Part shown: in pieces, positions 15,036 through 27,030 of the stretch
How the letters are laid out: each line of letters opens with the position of its first letter
Position numbering within the stretch: the stretch's first letter is position 1
DNA from: JBBUX01 sp037445775
GTDB lineage: Bacteria; Actinomycetota; Coriobacteriia; Anaerosomatales; PHET01
Direction: 5' to 3'
DNA: 30,754 nucleotides
Assembly (NCBI GenBank): GCA_037445775.1
Contig: JBBIJX010000015.1
Span: 1 to 30,754, forward strand
The notes under the pieces: generated by a model
Told to the model about the DNA's origin: nothing
Databases searched by the model: none
The model's input: the letters and a program-made list of their open reading frames with translations, nothing else
Made by a program: the position numbers and the translations under genes

Positions 15036-15770
15036 CTAACGCCTCCCCGTGCGGTCGCGGTTGTCGCGGTCGTCGCGCCCGCCCTCACGGCGTGAGCGCG
15101 GCGGACGGCTTGGACCCTCGATGGCGGGACGCGGAGCCGGCTGCCCGGGCAACACCTCGCCGTGGTAGATCCACACCTTCACGCCGATCGCACCCATTGT
15201 GGTGCGGGCATCGGCGGTGCCGTAGTCGATCTTGGCGCGCAGCGTATGCAGCGGCACCCGTCCCTCGCGGTACCACTCACGGCGTCCCATCTCCGCCCCT
15301 CCCAGCCGGCCGGAGCACTGGATCCGGATGCCGAGCGCCCCGCTCTTCATGGCCGAGGCGACCGCCTTGCGCATCGCGCGGCGAAACGCCACACGGCCCT
15401 CGAGCTGCTCGGCCACGGACTGCGCGGTGAGTACCGCGTCGAGCTCGGGGCGCTTGATCTCGACGATGTCGACCTGGACCGGTCCGCCGCTCAGGCGCTC
15501 GAGCTCCTTGCGCAGCACGTCGACCTCGGCGCCCTTCTTGCCGATGACGATGCCGGGCCGGGCCGTCCACAGCTCCACCTTCGTGCGATCTCCCTTGCGC
15601 TCGATCTCGACGCGCGATACGGCCGCCCGACGCAGTTTGCGCTGCAGGTAGCGCCGGATCTCGATGTCGTTCTCGATCGTCTTGGCGTAGTCCTTGTCGG
15701 CGTACCAGCGGCTCCGCCAGTTCTCCGTGATGCCCAGACGCAGGCCGACCGGATAGACCTTCTGTCCCAT
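15036..15770 (-). CDS. rpsC: 30S ribosomal protein S3
   Basis: S3 forms part of the mRNA entry and helicase site. The 244-residue product has the type-II KH domain with GIVIGKKG (73-80) and the C-terminal S3 domain (SGRLGGAEMGRREWYREGRV, then KIDYGTADA). It ends in a ~35-residue low-complexity Arg/Asp/Pro tail, longer than E. coli S3 (233 aa) but common in high-GC lineages. ATG at 15770 follows the rplV stop by 7 bases. Confidence 0.97.
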   Translation of the reverse strand: MGQKVYPVGLRLGITENWRSRWYADKDYAKTIENDIEIRRYLQRKLRRAAVSRVEIERKGDRTKVELWTARPGIVIGKKGAEVDVLRKELERLSGGPVQVDIVEIKRPELDAVLTAQSVAEQLEGRVAFRRAMRKAVASAMKSGALGIRIQCSGRLGGAEMGRREWYREGRVPLHTLRAKIDYGTADARTTMGAIGVKVWIYHGEVLPGQPAPRPAIEGPSRPPRSRREGGRDDRDNRDRTGRR

Positions 15771-15777
15771 GTGAGTC

Positions 15778-16119
15778 CTACGCCTCCTCTCGCTGCTTGA
15801 CGATCACCGTGATATGGCTCGTGCGCTTGTTGATCCGAAACGCGCGACCCATCGCGCGCGGCTGGATACGCTTGAGGGTGGGACCCTCGTCCACGAACGT
15901 CGTCGCGACCACGAGGTCGTCCGCAGGCACGTGCAACATGCGCTCGGCGTTGGCGACTGCGCTGTTCAGTGTCTTCTCGACGATCTCTGCGGCTGCTCGC
16001 GGCGAGAACCTCAGGATGGTGCGCGCCTCGCCCACGGACTTGCCGCGGATGAGGTCGACCACCAGACGGGCCTTGCGCGGGCTCACGCGCTGGAACCGTG
16101 CGATTGCCTTGGCTTCCAT
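15778..16119 (-). CDS. rplV: 50S ribosomal protein L22
   Basis: L22 lines the exit tunnel. The 113-residue product has RVSPRKARLVVDLIRGKSVGEA and the long tunnel beta-hairpin at about 78-100 (LKRIQPRAMGRAFRINKRTS), with no insertion or deletion of the kind linked to macrolide resistance that I can see by eye. ATG at 16119 has AGAGG 6 bases upstream and follows the rpsS stop by 3 bases. Confidence 0.97.
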   Translation of the reverse strand: MEAKAIARFQRVSPRKARLVVDLIRGKSVGEARTILRFSPRAAAEIVEKTLNSAVANAERMLHVPADDLVVATTFVDEGPTLKRIQPRAMGRAFRINKRTSHITVIVKQREEA

Positions 16120-16122
16120 CGC

Positions 16123-16401
16123 TTACCTCTTGCCCTTCTTGTCGGAGGCCTTGTGACCACGGAAGGTGCGCGTCGGCGAGAACTCACCGAGCTTGTGACC
16201 GACCATGGACTCCGTGACGTACACCGGCACGTGCTTGCGGCCGTCGTGGACGGCGATCGTGTGGCCGACCATCTCCGGGAAGATCGTCGAGCTGCGCGAC
16301 CAGGTCTTGACGACCTTCTTCTCACCGGACTCGTTCATCGCCTGGACGCGCTCGAGGAGGCGAGGCTGAACGAACGGGCCCTTCTTGAGGCTGCGGCTCA
16401 T
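16123..16401 (-). CDS. rpsS: 30S ribosomal protein S19
   Basis: S19 pairs with S13 in the 30S head. The 92-residue product (E. coli 92) has MSRSLKKGPFV, the WSRSSTIFPEMVGHTIAVHD core and HKLGEFSPTRTFRGH. ATG at 16401 has GAGGAG 9 bases upstream. It follows rplB by 18 bases. Confidence 0.98.
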   Translation of the reverse strand: MSRSLKKGPFVQPRLLERVQAMNESGEKKVVKTWSRSSTIFPEMVGHTIAVHDGRKHVPVYVTESMVGHKLGEFSPTRTFRGHKASDKKGKR

Positions 16402-16419
16402 CTGGCTTGACTCCTCTCG

Positions 16420-17250
16420 CTACTTCTTGCGCCTGCGGATGATGAGGCGGTTCGACGCCTTCTTCTTGCTACGGGTGCGATGTCCCTTGGTGGGAACGCC
16501 CCACGGGGTCACCGGATGACGTCCGGCGGACTTGTTCTTGCCCTCGCCACCGCCGTGCGGGTGGTCGACCGGGTTCATGACGGTTCCGCGCACGGTGGGC
16601 CGCTTACCCAGGTGCCGGTTGCGGCCAGCCTTGCCGATCGAGATGTTCGCGTGCTCGGCGTTGCCGACCTCCCCGACCGTCGCGCGGCACGTGACGAGCA
16701 CCCGGCGCATCTCCGAGCTCGGCATACGCAGGATGGCGTAGCCCGCTTCCTTGCCCATGAGCTGGATGGAGGTTCCAGCCGAACGCGCGAGCGCGGCGCC
16801 CTTCCCCGGCTGCAACTCGACCGCGTGCACGACGGTGCCCACCGGGATGTCGGCAAGCGGCAGCGTGTTGCCCGGACGGATGTCGGCGCCGGTCCCGTTC
16901 ATGACCGTGTCGCCTACCTTAAGGCCCTTTGGCGCAAGGATGTAGCGCTTCTCGCCGTCCGCGTAGTACAGCAGCGCGATGCGCGCCGAGCGGTTGGGGT
17001 CGTACTCGATCGTCGCGACCTTGGCTGGCACGCCGTCCTTGGTGCGCTTGAAGTCGATCACGCGGTAGCGCCGCTTGTGCCCACCACCTTGGTGACGCGT
17101 GGTGATGCGGCCGTTACAGTTGCGGCCACCCTTCTTGTGAAGGGGCTCAAGCAGCGACTTCTCGGGCTCGGTCCTCGTGATCTCGGCAAAGTCCGAGACC
17201 GACTGGAACCGGCGACCCGGTGATGTCGGCTTGTACTTCTTCAGTCCCAT
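16420..17250 (-). CDS. rplB: 50S ribosomal protein L2
   Basis: L2 is needed for subunit association and peptidyl transfer. The 276-residue product has the RNA-binding OB and SH3-like domains and the conserved C-terminal NPVDHPHGGGEG (about 226-237), with the histidine near the peptidyl-transferase centre. ATG at 17250 (MGLKKYKPTSPGRR) has AAGGAG 5 bases upstream. An open in-frame extension to 17334 is not conserved. Confidence 0.98.
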   Translation of the reverse strand: MGLKKYKPTSPGRRFQSVSDFAEITRTEPEKSLLEPLHKKGGRNCNGRITTRHQGGGHKRRYRVIDFKRTKDGVPAKVATIEYDPNRSARIALLYYADGEKRYILAPKGLKVGDTVMNGTGADIRPGNTLPLADIPVGTVVHAVELQPGKGAALARSAGTSIQLMGKEAGYAILRMPSSEMRRVLVTCRATVGEVGNAEHANISIGKAGRNRHLGKRPTVRGTVMNPVDHPHGGGEGKNKSAGRHPVTPWGVPTKGHRTRSKKKASNRLIIRRRKK

Positions 17251-17360
17251 TCTCGCTCCTTCCGTCCGATTGCCGGCTCCGCTTGGGACGTCGCGGCTCC
17301 GACTCCGGACTACCACGGTGCCGGGCGGCTCCATCTCGCGCCGCAGTGAGGCACCCTGCC

Positions 17361-17383
17361 GGGCCCGGGCTTCTGCCGGGTCC
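17361..17383 (-). other. Hairpin in rplW-rplB spacer
   Basis: GGGCCCGG (17361-17368) faces CCGGGTCC (17376-17383) over 7 bases, an 8-bp stem with one mismatch in the minus-strand RNA. It lies just after the rplW stop within a 139-base spacer that otherwise shows no gene. There is no U-run. Confidence 0.4.
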
Positions 17384-17389
17384 GACGAA

Positions 17390-17677
17390 CTAAACGCTCG
17401 GTAAGATGTCGATCGAGTCGCCCGCCTTGAGCGTGACGACGGCCTTCTTCCAATCCCTCGTCTTGCCCTTCGCGTAGCGAAGGCGGCGCGGCTTGCCGGT
17501 CACGTTCATCGTGTTCACGTTGGTGACCGTCACGTTGAAGATTTCTGAGATCGCCTGAGCGATCTGCGTCTTGTTCGCGGTCTTGGCGACCTCGAACGTG
17601 TACCGGTTCTGCTCGATCAAGTCGTAGGACTTCTCGCTGATGATCGGGCGGACGATGATGTCACGAGGGTCGTACAT
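17390..17677 (-). CDS. rplW: 50S ribosomal protein L23
   Basis: L23 sits at the tunnel exit and docks trigger factor and SRP. The 95-residue product has RDIIVRPIISEKSYDLIEQN, YTFEVAKTANKTQIAQAIS and VNTMNVTGKPRR, the L23 core. ATG at 17677 begins 1 base after the rplD stop. Upstream in-frame sequence belongs to the rplD overlap and is not L23. Confidence 0.97.
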   Translation of the reverse strand: MYDPRDIIVRPIISEKSYDLIEQNRYTFEVAKTANKTQIAQAISEIFNVTVTNVNTMNVTGKPRRLRYAKGKTRDWKKAVVTLKAGDSIDILPSV

Positions 17678-17678
17678 T

Positions 17679-18302
17679 CTACGAAAGCACCCCCTCGAGC
17701 CAGTCGAGCGCCGGCGCGGTGAACAGCACGGCGGTGTTGTCGATGAGGTCGTACGTGTTGGCCTCCGACGCGCTGATGACGCGCGCCTTGGGCAGATTGC
17801 GGAATGACAGCATGGCGTTGATGTCGTCGTTCCCAACTACGACGGTGACCCGTCCCTTGATGTCGAGCGAGGCGAGCGCCTGGGCCGCAGCCTTCGTCGA
17901 AGGCTTCTCGAAGCCGAAGCTGTCCACGACGTGGACGGCCCCGTCGGCGAGCTTGGCGGAAAGCGCCGAGCGCATCGCGAGTTTCACGACCTTGTTTGGC
18001 ACCTTGAAGGCGTAGCTGCGCGGGTGCGGCCCGAAGACCACGCCTCCGCCCGCCCACTGAGGAGCGCGCGAGGTGCCCTGACGGGCGCGGCCGGTACCCT
18101 TCTGGCGCCACGGCTTCTTGCCGCCACCGGACACGCGAGCGCGCGTCTTGGTGTCGTGCGTACCGGCGCGACGCGCGGCCTGCTGGCTGCGCACCACTTG
18201 GTGCATCGCGAACGTATTGGGTTCGATGCCGAACACGCCATCGGCGAGGTCTGCGGTGCCGACCTTGCCACCCTTCGTGTCCTTGATCTCAATAGTAGCC
18301 AT
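17679..18302 (-). CDS. rplD: 50S ribosomal protein L4
   Basis: L4 reaches into the exit tunnel and in E. coli also represses the S10 operon. The 207-residue product has the long basic loop at about 45-92 (KKPWRQKGTGRARQGTSRAP, then WAGGGVVFGP). ATG at 18302 (MATIEIKD) has GAGGAG 10 bases upstream. The open frame further upstream is a shadow of rplC. rplC ends 35 bases before it. Confidence 0.97.
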   Translation of the reverse strand: MATIEIKDTKGGKVGTADLADGVFGIEPNTFAMHQVVRSQQAARRAGTHDTKTRARVSGGGKKPWRQKGTGRARQGTSRAPQWAGGGVVFGPHPRSYAFKVPNKVVKLAMRSALSAKLADGAVHVVDSFGFEKPSTKAAAQALASLDIKGRVTVVVGNDDINAMLSFRNLPKARVISASEANTYDLIDNTAVLFTAPALDWLEGVLS

Positions 18303-18337
18303 CTCGTTCAATCTCCTCGTGTCTCCGGTGCCGGGCG

Positions 18338-18958
18338 CTACGCCACACGAATGGCGAGCAGCGCGCCCTTGGCGCCGGGGACGGCGCCCTTGACGATAAG
18401 CAAGTTCTGCTCGGCGTCGATGCGCACGACGTCGAGGTTCCTGACTGTCACGGTCTCCGAGCCCATGTGACCCGGCAACTTCTTGCCGCGGAACACGCGA
18501 GACGGAGTGGCGCACTGGCCGATCGCACCGGGAATACGGTGCGAGTGCGATCCGTGGCCGCCACGCCCGCCACTGAAGTTGTGGCGCTTCATGACTCCAG
18601 CGAAGCCCTTACCCTTGCTCACGCCGGTGACGGTGACCGCCTTCACGTCGGCGAAGTGCTCGACAGTGATCTCGTCGCCGGGTTTGAACTCATCGCCGGC
18701 CGCTAGGCGCACCTCGGTGAGGTGGCGCTTCGGCGCGACGCCCGCTCTGTCGAAGTGCCCGGCCATGGGCTTGTTCACCTTGCGCTCGGCGATGTCGCCG
18801 TAGCCGATCTGGATGGCCCGGTAGCCGTCAGTCTTCTCGGTCTTGACCTGCGTCACCACGCAGGGGCCAGCTTCGATGACGGTGACCGGAACGAGTTTGT
18901 CGTCCTCGCTCCAGACCTGCGTCATCCCCAGCTTGCGGCCAAGGATCGTCGTGACCAT
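18338..18958 (-). CDS. rplC: 50S ribosomal protein L3
   Basis: L3 is an early 50S assembly protein with an extension to the peptidyl-transferase centre. The 206-residue product starts MVTTILGRKLGMTQVWSEDD and has the conserved tip and loop at about 126-166 (HNFSGGRGGHGSHSHRIPGA, then RGKKLPGHMG). ATG at 18958 has AAGGA 8 bases upstream. A structured 115-base spacer separates it from rpsJ. Confidence 0.98.
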   Translation of the reverse strand: MVTTILGRKLGMTQVWSEDDKLVPVTVIEAGPCVVTQVKTEKTDGYRAIQIGYGDIAERKVNKPMAGHFDRAGVAPKRHLTEVRLAAGDEFKPGDEITVEHFADVKAVTVTGVSKGKGFAGVMKRHNFSGGRGGHGSHSHRIPGAIGQCATPSRVFRGKKLPGHMGSETVTVRNLDVVRIDAEQNLLIVKGAVPGAKGALLAIRVA

Positions 18959-18980
18959 CTGTCCCGTCCTTCACTCCGTG

Positions 18981-19059
18981 CGGTCTTGGGTCTCTCCGGC
19001 GCCCCCATGGCGCCGCTCCCAGCGGACCGCAGTCTCATGCCCGGCGAGAAGCGCCGGGC
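18981..19059 (-). other. Structured rpsJ-rplC spacer with two hairpins
   Basis: CGGCGCC (18998-19004) pairs with GGCGCCG (19010-19016), itself enclosed by GCGGTC (18981-18986) with GACCGC (19025-19030). A second perfect 8-bp stem pairs GCCCGGCG (19039-19046) with CGCCGGGC (19052-19059). No U-run follows either. The spacer holds no gene. It could be a regulatory or processing element of the mRNA. Confidence 0.55.
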
Positions 19060-19073
19060 GGCACGTCCCGTTC

Positions 19074-19382
19074 CTAGAGCTTGATCTCGATGTCAACGCC
19101 CGCGGGCAGGTCGAGACGCATCAGCGAGTCGACCACCTTCGGATTCGGCTCGAGGATGTCAATGAGGCGCTTGTGCGTCTTCATCTCGAACTGCTCGCGG
19201 CTGTCCTTGTTGACGTGCGGCGAGCGGATCACGCAGTACAGGCTGCGCTCGGTGGGCAGCGGGATGGGACCCGACACCTTAGCGCCGTTCTTCTGGGCGG
19301 TCTCGACGATGAGCTTCGTCGACTGGTCGACGATCTCGTGGTCGTAGCCCTTGAGGCGGATCCTGATCTTCTGGTTCGCCAA
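19074..19382 (-). CDS. rpsJ: 30S ribosomal protein S10
   Basis: S10 is a 30S head protein that in many bacteria also bridges NusB and NusG to RNA polymerase. The 102-residue product has IRIRLKGYDHEIVDQSTK and the GPIPLPTERSLYCVIRSPHV signature. The start codon is TTG (19382), supported by GGAGGG 7 bases upstream. It follows fusA by only 57 bases, with no tuf gene between. Confidence 0.97.
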   Translation of the reverse strand: MANQKIRIRLKGYDHEIVDQSTKLIVETAQKNGAKVSGPIPLPTERSLYCVIRSPHVNKDSREQFEMKTHKRLIDILEPNPKVVDSLMRLDLPAGVDIEIKL

Positions 19383-19439
19383 CTCTCTACCCTCCGTCGG
19401 TCCGGATGGGGGCCGCGCCCCGCCTCCGGCTACCAGTAC

Positions 19440-21527
19440 CTAGGCGTTGCCGCCGACCTTGCTGATGATCTCCTCGGCCACGGACTTCGGCACCTGTTCG
19501 TAGGCCTTGAACTGCATCGTGTACGCGGCGCGCCCCTGCGTCTTGGAGCGCAGGTCCGTCGCGTAGCCGAACATCTCGGACAGCGGCACCTTCGACCGGA
19601 CGACCTGCGCGTTGCCACGCGGCTCCATGCTGTCGATGTGACCGCGCCGCCGGTTCAGGTCGCCGATGACGTCGCCCATGAACTCCTCGGGCGTGTTGAC
19701 CTCGACGGCCATCACCGGCTCCAGCAGGACGGCGCCCGCCTTCCTGAGACCCTCCTTGATCGCCATGGAGCCGGCGATCTTGAACGCCATCTCGGACGAG
19801 TCGACTTCGTGATAGGAACCGTCGACGAGCTCGACCTTCACGTCGACGACCGGGTAGCCCGCGAGCACGCCCGAGCTGAGCGCCTCCTGGATACCCTTGT
19901 CGACCGACGGGATGTACTCCTTGGGGATCGCGCCACCCACGATCTTGCTTTCGAAGCCGTACCCTTCGCCCGGCTCCTGCGGGACCACGTTGATGACCAC
20001 GTGGCCGTACTGGCCGCGTCCGCCGGTCTGGCGCGAGAACTTCAGGTCTATGTTGTTGGCCGGCTTCGAGGCGGTCTCACGGTAGGCCACCTGCGGCTTG
20101 CCGACGTTCGCCTCAACCTTGAACTCGCGCAGCAGCCGGTCGACGATGACCTCGAGGTGGAGCTCGCCCATGCCGGCGATGATCGTCTGCCCGGTCTCGG
20201 AGTCGGTGCGGACCCGAAACGTCGGGTCCTCCTCGGCGAGCTTCGCGAGCGCCCCTCCCAGCTTGTCCTGCTCAGCCTTGGTCTTGGGCTCTATTGCGAT
20301 GTCGATGACCGGGTCCGGGAAGACCATCGACTCGAGCAGCACCGCCGACTCCTCGGCACAAAGTGTGTCACCAGTGGTCGTGTTCTTGAGACCAACGGCC
20401 GCAACGATGTCGCCTGCCGAGACGCTGTCGATGTCCTCGCGGTGGTTCGCGTGCATCTGCAGTAGGCGGCCGATGCGCTCCTTGTGTCCCTTCGTGCTGT
20501 TCAGCACGTACGAGCCGGATGAGAGGCTGCCGGAGTAGACGCGGAAGTAAGTCAGCTTACCCACGTACGGGTCGGTCATGACCTTGAACGCGAGCGCGGC
20601 GAAGGGCGCCTTCGGGTCGGCGGGACGCTCTACCTCCTCGTCGGTCTTGAGGTCGACGCCCTTGATGGACGGGATGTCGAGCGGGGACGGCAGGAAGTCG
20701 AGGACCGCGTCGAGCAGCGGCTGAACGCCCTTGTTCTTGAACGAAGCGCCACACACCACCGGCGTGATCGAGTTCGCGATGCAGGCAGCGCGCAACGCCG
20801 CCTTGAGCTGGTCGACCGAGATCTCCTCGTCCTCGAGGAAGAGCATCATGAGCTCGTCGTCGTACTCGGCCGCGGCCTCGACGAGGTCGTGCCGGTGCTG
20901 CTCGGCGTCCGCGCGCAGCTCCTCGGGGATCTCGCCCACCGACGGGTTGATGCCCTTGTCGTCCTCGTTGAAGAAGACGGCGTGCATCTCCATGAGGTCG
21001 ATGATGCCGATGAACTGGTCCTCAGCGCCGATGGGCAGCTGGAGGGGCACCGGACGGGCGCCGAGGCGGTCCTTCATCATCTGTACGACGTTGTAGAAGT
21101 CCGCACCGGAACGGTCCATCTTGTTGATGTAGGCGATACGCGGGACACCGTAGGTGTCGGCCTGGCGCCACACAGTCTCGGACTGCGGCTCGACGCCACC
21201 CACCGCGCAGAAGACCGCCACCGCTCCGTCGAGTACCCGCAGCGAACGTTCGACCTCGACGGTGAAGTCCACGTGCCCGGGCGTATCGATGATCTGGATG
21301 CGATGGTCCTTCCAGAACGACGTCGTCGCCGCGGACGTGATAGTGATGCCGCGCTCCTGCTCCTGGACCATCCAGTCCATAGTAGCGGCACCGTCGTGCA
21401 CCTCGCCGATCTTATGCGTCTTGCCCGTATAGAAGAGGACGCGCTCCGTGGTCGTGGTCTTGCCGGCATCGATGTGGGCCATGATGCCGATGTTGCGCGT
21501 CTTATCGAGGGGATACTGCTGTGCCAT
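19440..21527 (-). CDS. fusA: Elongation factor G
   Basis: EF-G is the GTPase that drives tRNA-mRNA translocation and, with RRF, ribosome recycling. The 695-residue product has G1 AHIDAGKT (17-24), switch I RGIT (59-62), G3 DTPGH (81-85) and G4 NKMD (135-138), followed by domains II-V, with domain IV around YRETASKPANN and GRGQYGHV. ATG at 21527 has only weak ribosome-site complementarity and follows rpsG by 33 bases. It is full length, with no sign of an EF-G2 type divergence. Confidence 0.98.
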   Translation of the reverse strand: MAQQYPLDKTRNIGIMAHIDAGKTTTTERVLFYTGKTHKIGEVHDGAATMDWMVQEQERGITITSAATTSFWKDHRIQIIDTPGHVDFTVEVERSLRVLDGAVAVFCAVGGVEPQSETVWRQADTYGVPRIAYINKMDRSGADFYNVVQMMKDRLGARPVPLQLPIGAEDQFIGIIDLMEMHAVFFNEDDKGINPSVGEIPEELRADAEQHRHDLVEAAAEYDDELMMLFLEDEEISVDQLKAALRAACIANSITPVVCGASFKNKGVQPLLDAVLDFLPSPLDIPSIKGVDLKTDEEVERPADPKAPFAALAFKVMTDPYVGKLTYFRVYSGSLSSGSYVLNSTKGHKERIGRLLQMHANHREDIDSVSAGDIVAAVGLKNTTTGDTLCAEESAVLLESMVFPDPVIDIAIEPKTKAEQDKLGGALAKLAEEDPTFRVRTDSETGQTIIAGMGELHLEVIVDRLLREFKVEANVGKPQVAYRETASKPANNIDLKFSRQTGGRGQYGHVVINVVPQEPGEGYGFESKIVGGAIPKEYIPSVDKGIQEALSSGVLAGYPVVDVKVELVDGSYHEVDSSEMAFKIAGSMAIKEGLRKAGAVLLEPVMAVEVNTPEEFMGDVIGDLNRRRGHIDSMEPRGNAQVVRSKVPLSEMFGYATDLRSKTQGRAAYTMQFKAYEQVPKSVAEEIISKVGGNA

Positions 21528-21560
21528 CTTTGTGCTCGGTCCTGACTGGGTTCTCGACCG

Positions 21561-22031
21561 CTACCAGCGGTAGTGCGAGAACGCACGGTTGGATTCGGCC
21601 ATCTTGTACAGATCCTCGCGTCGCTTGACCGACGATCCGGTCCCGTTCGCGGCGTCCATGATCTCGCCGGCGAGGCGCTCGGTCATCGTCTTCTCGCGGC
21701 GCTTGCGGGAGAAGCCGACGATCCAGCGGATCGCGAGCGTGGTCGAGCGCCGGGCGTTGACCTCGACAGGGACCTGATAGGTCGCGCCGCCCACGCGCTT
21801 CGGCCGCACCTCAAGCGCGGGGCGCACGTTGTCCATCGCCTTCTTGAAGACGGAGAGCGGATCCGAGCCGGTGCGCTGCTCGACGAGGTTGAAGGCGCCG
21901 TAGACGATGCGCTCGGCGGTAGACTTCTTGCCGTGGAGCAAGATCTTGTTCATCAACTGTGTCACGAGGCGGTTGTTGTACACCGCGTCGGGCTGGACCT
22001 CTCGCCGGACCGCTGCTGCACGTCTGGGCAT
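21561..22031 (-). CDS. rpsG: 30S ribosomal protein S7
   Basis: S7 nucleates 30S head assembly, and in E. coli represses the str operon by binding the rpsL-rpsG spacer. The 156-residue product has MPRRAAAVRREVQPDAVYNN and the LVTQLMNKILLHGKKSTAE signature, and ends NRAFSHYRW. ATG at 22031 has GAGGAG 7 bases upstream. The 141-base spacer in front of it carries an extended hairpin. Confidence 0.98.
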   Translation of the reverse strand: MPRRAAAVRREVQPDAVYNNRLVTQLMNKILLHGKKSTAERIVYGAFNLVEQRTGSDPLSVFKKAMDNVRPALEVRPKRVGGATYQVPVEVNARRSTTLAIRWIVGFSRKRREKTMTERLAGEIMDAANGTGSSVKRREDLYKMAESNRAFSHYRW

Positions 22032-22091
22032 TCGAGTTCTCCTCTGTTCCTTCAGTCACTGTTCCGCCGCACATGCTGCGGCGCTCTGCGG

Positions 22092-22126
22092 TGCATGAGC
22101 GGCAGCTCTGCTGTCCGCTCGATGCA
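22092..22126 (-). other. Extended hairpin in rpsL-rpsG spacer
   Basis: GAGCGGCAG (22097-22105) pairs with CTGTCCGCTC (22111-22120) with one bulge, and flanking TGCAT/ATGCA bases extend the stem to 22092-22126. The S7 translational repressor site of E. coli occupies the same spacer, so a similar role is possible by position only. Confidence 0.5.
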
Positions 22127-22172
22127 TCGCGCGTGGATCGGGCGGCGCTCTTCGAGCGCGTCCCGACCCACG

Positions 22173-22544
22173 CTACTTGGGCTTCTTGGCGCCGTAGCGC
22201 GAGCGAGCCTGATTGCGGTTCGACACCGCCGAACAGTCGAGCGCCGACCGGATGACCTTGTAACGCACGCCGGGCAGGTCCTTCACACGGCCGCCACGCA
22301 CGAGCACGATCGAGTGCTCCTGCAGGTTGTGGCCAATGCCGGGGATGTACGCCGTGACCTCCATCTGGTTGACGAGGCGCACACGGCACACCTTGCGAAG
22401 CGCGGAGTTCGGCTTCTTGGGCGTGGTCGTGTAGACGCGCGTGCAGACGCCCCGCTTCTGCGGGTTGCCCTTGAGCGCCGGCGTCTTGCTCTTGTCGATG
22501 GCCTGCTTGCGGCCCTTGCGGACCAGCTGGTTGATGGTCGGCAA
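22173..22544 (-). CDS. rpsL: 30S ribosomal protein S12
   Basis: S12 lies at the decoding centre and governs fidelity. The 123-residue product has MPTINQLVRKGRK, TPKKPNSALRKVCRVRL and RVKDLPGVRYKVIR. The positions tied to streptomycin resistance (K43/K44 and K88) are wild type, and D89, the usual beta-methylthiolation site, is present. The start codon is TTG with AAGGAG 7 bases upstream. It opens the str cluster behind its own strong promoter. Confidence 0.98.
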   Translation of the reverse strand: MPTINQLVRKGRKQAIDKSKTPALKGNPQKRGVCTRVYTTTPKKPNSALRKVCRVRLVNQMEVTAYIPGIGHNLQEHSIVLVRGGRVKDLPGVRYKVIRSALDCSAVSNRNQARSRYGAKKPK

Positions 22545-22619
22545 CGCTTCACTCCTTCGATCGTCTCAATCGTCCGGCTCAGGGCACAGTCCACCCCGAG
22601 CTTGAAGTCGCAAGGGAGA

Positions 22620-22648
22620 ACTCTACCAAGCGTCCTCGGCGCTGTCAA
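22620..22648 (-). promoter_or_regulatory. Strong promoter for rpsL and the downstream cluster
   Basis: Minus-strand TTGACA (22643-22648), a perfect -35, is followed after exactly 17 bases by TAGAGT (22620-22625) as -10. Transcription should start near 22613, giving a ~70-base leader before the rpsL TTG. The dispersed 23-bp repeat lies 4 bases upstream of the -35. Confidence 0.85.
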
Positions 22649-22652
22649 ACGC

Positions 22653-22675
22653 CACGCACCCGGGCGTATCCATCC
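22653..22675. repeat. Dispersed 23-bp near-repeat, copy 2 of 2
   Basis: This matches 132-154 at 21 of 23 positions, including the 16-base core. On the transcribed strand the core reads GGATGGATACGCCCGG and ends within the -40 to -65 region of the rpsL promoter, where a regulator or alpha C-terminal domain would bind. Confidence 0.65.
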
Positions 22676-22703
22676 AATGTGATGGGATCGACTCCGAACA
22701 CGA

Positions 22704-22735
22704 CGATGCCCCGGCGGCGCACCGCCGGGGCATCG
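22704..22735 (-). terminator. 14-bp perfect hairpin after rpoC
   Basis: CGATGCCCCGGCGG (22704-22717) pairs perfectly with its complement at 22722-22735 around CGCA. It begins 15 bases past the rpoC stop and lies upstream of the rpsL promoter. There is no U-run, but the strong stem at the unit boundary suggests termination or 3'-end protection. Confidence 0.65.
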
Positions 22736-22750
22736 CGACAACCTTGAGAA

Positions 22751-27025
<4,275 letters not shown>

Positions 27026-27030
27026 CGTCC

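Noticed and set aside
18303..18515. N-terminal extension of rplD into rplC
   Set aside because: Out-of-frame reading of rplC; the L4 family and a ribosome site both point to 18302.
18843..20465. A 540-codon plus-strand frame across rplC, rpsJ and fusA
   Set aside because: It spans three conserved minus-strand genes and their spacers, so it is a composition artefact.
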